The position numbers and the translations under genes are program-made. Positions 13,382 through 21,419 of a DNA stretch of 64,000 bases are shown piece after piece; position 1 is the stretch's first letter, and every line of letters starts with the position of its first letter. Below the pieces are notes generated by a model. The model did no database searches. It was not told the origin of the DNA and saw nothing but the letters and a program-made list of their open reading frames with translations. Source of the stretch: Lithodes maja (lineage: Eukaryota; Arthropoda; Malacostraca; Decapoda; Lithodidae); the NCBI GenBank assembly GCA_037953745.1, contig JBAKBP010012363.1, forward strand, positions 1 to 64,000, in the 5' to 3' direction.

Positions 13382-16106
13382 GCTCTGGACCGGGACCCCC
13401 CACACGGACGAGGGGAGTGGAAGTTGAGGGTGGAGGTGAGAGACGGTCAGGAGTGGGGTGAGGGTGAAGGAGGGGGCCACAGACATCACCCTTACCACCA
13501 TCACCCTCATCACCCTGACTCTCACATCTGGCCCCAGCACATCTCACCGGACCGACAGGCTTCCTGGGGCCATCAAAAACCTGAGGATGCACAGGAGAAA
13601 ATCAAGAACCCTAGACTTTCCTCCAAATCCTCCAATTTATCCTCTGGTTTCTCCATTCCAAGTCACCTCAAACCTGATCAATATGTATCCAGTCTATCTG
13701 CAACTGATAATATGGGGCTCTCACCATTTAAGTCTCAGTCATCCGCTTTAACCTCCAGTCTCTCCGCTCGCAGTCACTTGAAATCCAGTCGATTTTCATC
13801 CAGTCTGTCTTCCATTGCGTCTTCACGAGATTATCAACACCACAGTATTGGAAATGAGGCAGGAGAAAGTGGGCTATCATCAGTGCAAACATTTTCCAGT
13901 TACTCTAATAGTCACTCCGGTCATAGTCACCTTAGTCCTGGTCGATTACCAACCAGTCTCACATCCAGTCACTTTAATCCCAGTCGAGTGTCAAGCAGTC
14001 ACCGAGTCTCCCACTTTTTCCCGTCTTTAAGTCCCCTGATGAAGGATGCGGGTAACAACGACAGAACTACAATAACAAAAGTTCGAGAGAAACATAAAAA
14101 AAGTGGGTGGAGGAGTGCAAGGAGAGCACGGGAGGTGTCTTCACGAGGTGCTCAGACCCCTTCATTTCCTTTCAGCCATGATGAAGAGCTTACACTACCC
14201 CTTGCAAATGGTGAGACCCACGAGTACAGCAGAAATGGAGGTGGGAAGGAGTTATTAGCACCCTTCAGAAATGACAATACTAACGAACATAGTAGAAATG
14301 AAGATGGTAAGGAATTAAGGGGAGAAAATGACACTAGTGGTATTGTAAAAAAAGGTATGCAATTCTTAATACACCAGAGTAGAAATATTAGCTTCAATCC
14401 CAGAATGCAGCCAAGAAAGGTAGTAAGAAAGAAAAGGTTGAAATCTATAAACAGCTTTAATACAAACACTAATCATTTCAATAATATAAATTCCTCTTCT
14501 CCCCCATCCAAGCAGTACTCGAATTGTCAACGCAATTTATTTCGAAATAAGTCTATCAACATTTTTCCTAGAAAGGTAAAATCCATTTCATACATAACGA
14601 AGAAAGAAAAGGCGGGTGTTCAAAACTTGAGAGATTCAACTCCAGAGAGAACAGGCAGGAATAGAAATATTTCCTCACAGCCCTGTCGGTTTAAAGCTTC
14701 AACTGTAGGTGATGGACATAAGAGACACATGTCAGAAATGTCAGGCAAGAAGGAAGAGATCTTGGAGCCTATTTCACCAGTTTCCCATCTAGGTGAAATT
14801 GAATCAAGATATCCACAACAATCCTCCAGAAGAGATCGAGATCATGGTCCGAACAGAAATAATCCTCTGGGAGACAAGAGGTACAAAGGAAATGCACATA
14901 ACTATCAAATGGAAAAGAATGTCACCATTTTGAAAAATCGGTCAATGCAACCGCAGAAATTAAAAGCAGCACATCAGGACAAGAAAGGGCCAATTCCAGA
15001 CTCGGCACCACTTTATACGATCTTGGGAACACCTAATGCAAACTATCTACAAAAGAATTCGGAACTTCCACAAAAGGATGAAGTGAATGGAGGGCATCTG
15101 CAATATAGCAGTGCTAACGAAAAAGAAGATTCTAGGAAGTCTAAGATAAGCAGAAGTACTATTGAACAAGTACAAAAGGAACACTTTAAAGAGCAAAGAA
15201 GTTTTACACCATCATCTTCACATTCCCTCTCACAGTCAATCACTTCGATCTCCAAGCGTCACTCTTTCTTTTCCATACCAACAACGTTTTCTCAATCTTC
15301 TCACCATATTCTCCCCTCTTCTTTATCTAAAACACAAATGCCTTTCATTTCGTCCTCTGCTCAGTCTAAGATCAAGGCAATATCCCACAGTATGCAAGAT
15401 AAAGTCAAACGCTCTTCTAATTTTGGAAAAGATAATCCAACAGTCAGAGATTCATCTTCCACTGTTTCATTCTTGAACAGACCTCATAGAAGTCCTGACC
15501 TACGTTTCCAAGAATCAGAAATGTATATCTATCTACCAATCTATATGAGAGACAGAAAAGAATGGGAGAAAGAATCCATGTCTTCATCTTTTTCTAACAC
15601 TGAGCATCACTCTGTAAATGACGATGTATTTAGCCCGGAAGGGGAAACATTAAGACATAGAAACAATGTAGACAACACTATATCCATTCATAACAAAGAA
15701 AAACTAGTATATAAAGATTTTAGTAATTATTCCTCATTAGATTCTAGAATACCAAAGCCTCAGGATACAATAGACACTGAGGGTAACGCTCGATACAGTC
15801 AAGAAATAGGAACACAAATATCCAGATTCCTTAATAAAGATTATAAAAACACAGGGCATATATTAAGCTATCAAAACAGTGCAGATTACGCTCAATTCGC
15901 ACGACAAAAAGAAGAAACCTTAAATGATGGTGGATATAATAGTGCTTCACCATCAAAGTCCAAAAGATCCTCACAGTCAAAGCTACATCTGGTCCACTCT
16001 CCAGATTCATATCCATCCCAGAGCCCCCGAAAATCATCAATACATCCTCGGAGTTTCAGAGTGGAGGGCAGTGGATGTGATCACCTGGATGAACACGAAC
16101 TGAGTG
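13382..16106 (+). CDS. CadN: Neural cadherin, giant exon c with about 880-residue insert in an EC repeat
   Basis: The acceptor ttctatcctag precedes ALDRDPPHGRGEWKLRVEVRDGQ, the canonical calcium-binding strand of an EC repeat. Instead of reaching the DxNDN motif within about 20-30 residues as in Drosophila CadN, the frame stays open for 908 codons plus 1 nt. The insert begins with a His-rich tract (HHPYHHHPHHPDSH) and continues as Ser/Arg/Lys/Asn-rich, cysteine-poor, apparently disordered sequence. It has several NxS/T sites and two convertase-like basic motifs (RRAR at 14120-14131, RKKR at 14426-14437). The exon ends CDHLDEHELSG with donor g|gtgagt, phase 1, and reads in frame into exon d. 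That an ORF this long survives with matching phases argues for real coding. Whether it is always spliced in is unknown. Confidence 0.85.
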
Positions 16107-16109
16107 GTG

Positions 16110-16290
16110 AGTTATTAAGGGGAGATGGGCCGTTTTTCTGGTCCCCTTTCTCCCTCATCCTTATCCCCATTAGTTTTGAGATTTTGAGACCTTTCGCCAC
16201 ATTTCTTTGTCAACATTAAGACTTTTTGTGCCCTTTAGGTGTCGATTTTTTTCCTGGCGAGCGATAGCGAGCCTGTAATTGTGGTTTCTT
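16110..16290 (-). mobile_element. MITE-C fragment directly after the giant exon
   Basis: ttaaggggagatgggccg ... tcctggcgagcgatagcgagcctgtaatt matches the MITE-C family. It starts only a few bases after the 5' splice site at 16106. Confidence 0.7.
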
Positions 16291-16646
16291 GTGGGAGGAG
16301 TGGTCCTAAAGGTGACGACTCTTAGATGTATATACTCTATAATCTTGTCAGTATTAATTTGTCTCTCTGTTCGACTTAGCACAGTTATCAAACAGGAGAG
16401 CCGAAAACTTACATGGACAATGATGAGGGATCATGTTTATAGGCATTGATAGAGCTATGCTCTGAAGGACAATGATTATTCTTATAGTTAGAGTTAGACG
16501 ATATACTGTTCATCTTAAGATAGGGTTACAATCAAAGTGTTTAATCTTACTAATTAAACAGTATGGCATTACCTTTTTACCTTTCCAGTTCTGAACATTT
16601 CGGACGCTACAGTTGCAGTATATTAAAGCTAAGAACATGATCCTAG

Positions 16647-16790
16647 GTACTGATGGTGGAGAGGTGGTGGAGCGGCGGGTACATGTGGTGGAGACGGTGG
16701 TGACAGTGGTGGTGAAGGACATCAATGACAACTCCCCCGTCTTCACCAACCACACCATGTTCGGTCACGTGCAAGAGAACGGCCCTCCAG
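16647..16790 (+). CDS. CadN: Neural cadherin, exon d (closes the interrupted EC repeat)
   Basis: Acceptor gatcctag, donor gttagt, phase 1 to phase 1. Encodes GTDGGEVVERRVHVVETVVTVVVKDINDNSPVF, the last strand and calcium linker of the repeat begun in exons b-c, then HVQENGPPG. This lines up with GNVTENGTAG of Drosophila CadN (recalled alignment). Confidence 0.92.
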
Positions 16791-16794
16791 GTTA

Positions 16795-17170
16795 GTTATT
16801 ATATTAAGGGAGCCCACCTTGCTTTTTTTCTCCTTCTCTCCCTCTCTCTTTGGCTTGTATCCATTTGGCCCCATTCAGCCTACAGTTGTAGTAAGTTTAC
16901 CCCCATCCAGGTGTCAATATTTTCCTGGCGAGCAGTAGCGAGCCAGCATATATATATTTTTGTTTTGACAGCAAGCTTAATTTGTACATTTGCGATAGAA
17001 AAATTTCTCCGGCGAAGCCGGATTTCTCCATGCAATGCTGGCTCGCTATCGCTCGCCAGGAAGAAATCGACACCTGGATGGGGATAAACGTTATAAAACA
17101 GTTGGCTGAATGGGTCCGAATGGATACAAGCCTGGGAAAGAGAGAAAAGGAGAAAGAAATATAAAAAAAG
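16795..17170. mobile_element. Foldback element D
   Basis: The two halves are inverted: gtatccatttggccccattcagcc near 16860 versus ggctgaatgggtccgaatggatac near 17100. The tctccttctctccc tract is mirrored as gggaaagagagaaaagg. Other copies lie at 31715-31975 and 50320-50640. Confidence 0.65.
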
Positions 17171-17179
17171 GCGGTGACC

Positions 17180-17335
17180 CCATTTAACGGTGATAAGAAT
17201 TCGTGGTGGTGATGGTAGTTGTGTTGATGGTGGTAATGGTAACCGTGGTGATGGCAGTGGTTAGAATGGTAGTATTGGAGATATTAGTGGTGGTGATGAT
17301 AGTGGTGATCGTATAGATAGTGATGGAAATTTGTT
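17180..17335. repeat. GGT/GAT-rich imperfect trinucleotide repeat
   Basis: Runs of ggtggtgatggtagt type, with strong strand asymmetry. Confidence 0.8.
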
Positions 17336-17394
17336 CCAGGTAGAACAGATCTTGTGTGAATATTTGTCCACACACACTATTGCTGAACCTCTTC

Positions 17395-17660
17395 AATTCT
17401 AACTTCCAGCCGTGGTTGCATGGTTTTCCTATAGAGGGTAAACAATTTGTTAAAAATCTGCATTGTCAACAAACGCAGTAAGCATGTTAGGTACTTCAAG
17501 AGTTGACTTCGTAGTCTACGCATTTCTAACGAAAAGAGACCAAGTGCTCTCAACCACTCCTCGTTGCTTAGTCTTTTAATCGATGGAATAAGCTTTGTAG
17601 CCCTAACCTTGGACTTCTTTTAGGTACTCTATATATTTCCTGAGTGCTGGAGACCAGAAT
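17395..17660 (-). pseudogene. CR1/L2-like reverse transcriptase C-terminal fragment
   Basis: On the - strand it reads RATKLIPSIKRLSNEEWLRALGLFSLEMRRLRSQLL, the typical thumb/C-terminal signature (RRATKxIP ... RLxxLxLxxLxxRR) of CR1/L2 LINEs. A related piece continues towards 17926 (ALIWSILKYVVQFWSPALRKYIEYLKEVQ). Truncated at both ends. Confidence 0.7.
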
Positions 17661-17739
17661 TGAACAACATATTTTAGAATAGACCATATCAAGGCATTAG
17701 TGAGTGTAAGGGCTATTGTCCGGTAGCCATGGCGCTGCA

Positions 17740-17825
17740 CCTTGTTTTGTCGGATAAAGTTTTTTTTTTTGCCGTTTCTTGTAGCTTGGGGGTACCTCTT
17801 CAAAATACAGCAGGGTGCCCCTTGG
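17740..17825 (-). repeat. Left inverted repeat around the PIN-like gene remnant
   Basis: About 75 bp (ttgttttgtcggataaag ... ggggtacctcttcaaaatacag) is repeated in reverse complement at about 19392-19470 with two or three differences. Confidence 0.8.
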
Positions 17826-17880
17826 GTATTTTGAGATATTAACCCCATAAACACCAAAATCACAAAAGAAACGTGATTTA

Positions 17881-18858
17881 TTATCAAGTCCGTCACCAGA
17901 GATGTCAGGGAGACAGTGGTCAACAAAAATCATCATCTCCTGTCAACCAAACTACCAGCCCAGAAAGTTGTCCTGTCATCCATTGAAAACAAAAAACAGC
18001 TGAACAAATTACTGTGTGAGGAACTGAGCAAAGACAGGCTATTTCATCTACGGAGCACAAAGAAGCACAAGTTGGTGGTGACAGGTGAGGACCCATGTAC
18101 CATCGAGATCAGGATGGAAGAATGACGGGACAGATATGATATAGAAAATCAGCAGGAAGAAGCTGACACCATCATCGTCCAACAAGTCCTGAGGTGTGCT
18201 GGAGAAGCCCATCACATCACTGTGGTTTCTGATGACACAGATGTGTTTGTCCTCCTCCTTCACCATTACCATCAGACAGGACTGGATGTACCACTAATCA
18301 TGGATTCCCCCCGCAAGGACAGAACAATAGTGGACATCAAGTCAACACTGGCAAAGCAGACACAAATTGTCGAACACCTTTTACCAGCCCATGCCATATC
18401 AGGATGTGACACTGTAGCATCGACTATATGGGTTGGGAAAAGGCTCTGACATCAAAGCCCTGAAAGCTTGTTATGACCTATCAGCCATTGGCAACATGGA
18501 TGCACCATTCCAGCAAGTCCTTGAACAAGCCACTGCCTTCATCTCGGCCTGTTATGGCATAACAGAGAGCACGGACATGTCCCACACAAGGATACTTGTC
18601 TGGGGAAAAAGGAATGGGAAAGGACATATGTCTGCACCAAATCTGGCTGCTCTACCACCAACAATGGAAGCATTCCTTGAAAATGTTAAGAGGGCCCATT
18701 TCCAAGCGTACTTGTGGCGAAATCTCGATGTGAATTAGCTACCAGCACTGGACCCAGAGGAATTTGGATGGGAAAAAGACACCTGTAACAGGGCACTGAT
18801 CCCAATCCACCTACCAGAAGATGCCAAACTTGTATTGTATTGTTTTGTAGATGTTTAG
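17881..18858 (+). pseudogene. Decayed PIN-like gene of a repeat-associated family
   Basis: Conceptual pieces include EEADTIIVQQVLRC, ITVVSDDTDVFVLLLHHY, LLPAHAISGCDTVAS and GKGSDIKALKACYDLSAIG. The EADT / DDTDVF / SGCDT acidic pattern is that of a PIN/FEN-like nuclease fold seen in many multicopy invertebrate genes. Two stops (about 18124 and 18736) and a frameshift (about 18430) inactivate it. The C-terminal part resumes after an inserted SINE at about 19230-19355. Family assignment is from memory of the motif pattern. Confidence 0.55.
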
Positions 18859-18899
18859 GTGACAATCACCACGGTCGATCTGGGGATCCGCCGCTGATG

Positions 18900-19230
18900 A
18901 GCTCGTCCTGGAATCTTTAAGACTCTCAATCTTACAATTCTTTACAGGACTGAACATGCCATTTTTATCGGCAATAGCTCAGAGAAGAGTGTTGAGAGGG
19001 GAGAAGGGGTGTTGGTTGGAGAGAGAGGAAGGTGTTGGAGTGGCTTTGTTATGTGTGTTTTGTCTGTATACGTCGTCAGGATGTCCCCTGACTGGGTGCA
19101 AGCATGTGAAACATGCTAGGACGTACTACCGCACCCACTAAATGTCTGCCGTGGCAGGGATTCGATCCCGGGTCTTTCAGATTCACACGCGAGCGTGCTC
19201 ACCACTTGACCACCACGGCCTGGGACACTT
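18900..19230 (-). mobile_element. SINE-2 (tRNA-derived)
   Basis: On the - strand a tRNA-like head (gtggtcaagtggtgagcac; B box gggatcgaatccctgcc) is followed by a body (tttagtgggtgcggtagtacg, cctagcatg) also present at 27140-27390 (+). It splits the PIN-like gene remnant. Confidence 0.7.
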
Positions 19231-19358
19231 GTCCCAGACTACATCCTGAAGATGATCCGTTGTGGCTGCAAGAGTGAGACCCCTTGTGCTTCCAAGAAGT
19301 GCAGCTGTAAAGAACATGGTTTGCCATGCACGATGTTCTGTGCATGTTTCAGGGTAGG
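19230..19358 (+). pseudogene. CXC-type cysteine-rich tail of the PIN-like gene remnant
   Basis: Encodes CGCKSETPCASKKCSC followed by CTMFCACF, the spacing of tesmin/TSO1-like CXC motifs. It probably was the C-terminus of the gene at 17881-18858 before the SINE insertion. Confidence 0.55.
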
Positions 19359-19389
19359 ATGCTCAAGATCCTAAGTTTTGGGCATGAAG

Positions 19390-19472
19390 GGGTCCTGTAT
19401 TTTGAAGAGGTACCCCCAAGCTACAAGAAACAGCAAAAAAAAAAAACTTTATCCGACGAAACAAGGTTCATC
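19390..19472 (+). repeat. Right inverted repeat around the PIN-like gene remnant
   Basis: Reverse complement of 17740-17825, including the conserved translated phrase VLYFEEVPPSYKK and an A tract. Confidence 0.8.
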
Positions 19473-19559
19473 AATAAATCAGGCTATGGCTCCCGGACTA
19501 GGCTATCTCCTTATTTCATATTGGAGCAATCTCTTATAATAGCTTAATACTTTCTAGGT

Positions 19560-20165
19560 TTTCTCTTTCTAAAACAGCTTCCCAGAAGTTAGGTGTGCTC
19601 AACCGTCTCCGTGGGTTCTTCACCCCCGCACAGCTTCTTGCTCTGTATAAGGGTACAGTGCACCCATATATCGAGTATTGTTCGCATGTGTTGGGAGGCT
19701 CTATCCATACCGCACTTCTTGAAAGAGTAGAGTCAAAAGCATTTTGCCTCGTCATCTCGCTTCCTCTTACTAGTTCCCTACAATCTCTTTCTACACGCCC
19801 CAATGTTGCATCTCTTTCTCTCTGTTATCGTTATTACAACATCAAGGTTCTTCAGAACTCTCTCAGTGCATACCCCTCGAACTTTTCGCAACAACACACA
19901 GTCCCGGGACGCTCCTAGTCTGTCCAGCTCTCCATCCCAAGAATTAGCAATTTTTTTGTCTTCCGTCTACTCAACAAGTGAACTCTCAAACTCTCCCTCA
20001 ATCATTCTTTCCTTTATCCTATGACTTAGACTGCTTTAAGCTTTGCGTGTTTAGGCATCTTGACCCCAACGTCCCTTGAATTTGGCTCTCTGACACTTGT
20101 TTGGCTTTGGGGAGACACTCGTTACAAGCAGCCTACCTTTTGTCTCCTTCATACACATAGAAACA
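19560..20165 (+). mobile_element. LINE-a 3'-end fragment
   Basis: Encodes SQKLGVLNRLRGFFTPAQLLALYKGTVHPYIEYCSHV and NVASLSLCYRYYN, matching the C-terminus of LINE-a. It ends in the same 3' region (gtctccttcatacacatagaaacaaaaa). 5'-truncated and frameshifted. Confidence 0.8.
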
Positions 20166-20269
20166 AAAATCACCCAGTCTGTTAAGATCCGTACTGAGTT
20201 ACTGAACCCCTTTTGGATCGATCAGTCACATTCACTAAGTTTACTATAATCTGCAAACTTAGAGATCAC

Positions 20270-20409
20270 ACTCTATAGACCAATATTAATGGCATTGACA
20301 TATATATTCAATAGCAGTGGGCCAAGGACGGAACCTTGCGGAACTCCAGAAAAAAATGTAGTCCTCTCAAAAGAAATACCATACAGGTGTTCATACACAC
20401 ACAAACAGC

Positions 20410-20410
<1 letters not shown>
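20270..20410 (-). pseudogene. Reverse transcriptase fragment (GVPQGSVLGPLL motif)
   Basis: The - strand reads LYGISFERTTFFSGVPQGSVLGPLLLNIYVNAI, an RT domain block. Possibly from the same CR1/L2-like copy as 17395-17660. Confidence 0.6.
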
Positions 20411-20456
<46 letters not shown>

Positions 20457-20458
20457 CG
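20411..20458. repeat. (GA)n microsatellite
   Basis: Pure GA run ending in gcgcgcgc. Confidence 0.95.
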
Positions 20459-20544
20459 CAACATGGAAAGTGCAAAAGATTAATGGGGTGAACGTAGGAG
20501 ATATAAATCTAGGGGCAGACAGCTAGGACGGAAATAGTCTATAA

Positions 20545-20800
20545 ATTTAACTCCTTCAGTATGGTGACCACATTTTCAGTTTATTCCGGATAACGCTGGA
20601 CGATTTTATTCAGATTAGAATGGCCATGTGAGATTCTTAACAGAGATGGACTTTACAGCTTCGATTCCAAGAGAACTTTCGTAAACTGTATACAATCTTT
20701 AAGTGTTTGTCACATTTAAATGAAAGGGACGCTGTCGCACTGTAAGGTTTAAGGGGAGGTTTTTAGTTTGCTCTCTAGACCTCTATCAAGCTTAAACAAA
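20545..20800. mobile_element. MITE-A-like copy and a MITE-C stub
   Basis: actccttcagtatggtgacc, gctggacgattttattcag and the following text fit MITE-A. aaggggaggtttttagtttgctctctagacctc from 20751 is the MITE-C left end, cut off by the CA repeat. Confidence 0.5.
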
Positions 20801-20801
20801 A

Positions 20802-20880
<79 letters not shown>
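20801..20880. repeat. (CA)n microsatellite, about 80 bp
   Basis: Pure CA run immediately 5' of LINE-b. Confidence 0.98.
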
Positions 20881-20886
<6 letters not shown>

Positions 20887-21354
20887 CGATTCTGTATCCC
20901 AGGTGGCGGCGTGGACGACATTGTTGCGGCTCTGGAAGAGGTTTCCAGGCTCGCCCCCGCAAGCACTACGTACATCATCCACGTTGGATCTAACGATGTC
21001 CAACGGACGCGGTCAGAGGAACTACTTTGCAAGTACCGGCGGCTGATCAGGTCCTTCAAGGAAAAATCTAATAGAATCTTAATTTCAGGAATTGTTCCCC
21101 GGATTGATGTAGAAAACCGATTCTACAACATAGCTACCAGTACAAATCGCCGACTAGCCAAACTCTGCAGGGAGGAGAACATCGGCTTTGTCGACACGTG
21201 GGATAATTTTTACTATGATAAATCTTTGTTTTCAGGAGATGGTGTACATCTCAATGAAGTAGGAGCTGCACGTCTTGGTCGTCTGCTGAACGATGCAGTC
21301 AAGGATTTCCGTTCAAAAAACGGGGTCAACCAGACCCAAGACAGGGTAGTGTAA
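20887..21354 (+). CDS. LINE-b ORF1: SGNH/GDSL esterase domain (5'-truncated)
   Basis: Readable from CIPGGGVDDIVAAL. It contains the SGNH block III (YIIHVGSNDV) and the catalytic Asp/His block V (GDGVHLNEVGAARLG). The nucleophile-serine block would lie in the missing N-terminal part. The first 24 nt (20887-20910) are included because the open frame runs up to the microsatellite without an ATG. The esterase of CR1 ORF1 is thought to assist nucleic-acid or membrane association; it is not a host enzyme. Confidence 0.8.
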   Translation, partial: RFCIPGGGVDDIVAALEEVSRLAPASTTYIIHVGSNDVQRTRSEELLCKYRRLIRSFKEKSNRILISGIVPRIDVENRFYNIATSTNRRLAKLCREENIGFVDTWDNFYYDKSLFSGDGVHLNEVGAARLGRLLNDAVKDFRSKNGVNQTQDRVV

Positions 21355-21419
21355 GTCAAATACGAACTGAAAATTCAGACAATGCACAATCAGTAACATC
21401 CAACTCTAATACTCTTAAG

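Noticed and set aside
18893..18920. Hammerhead-like ctgatgagctcgtcc string
   Set aside because: The required GAAA box and closing stems are not present (reads gaatc); it lies in SINE-2.
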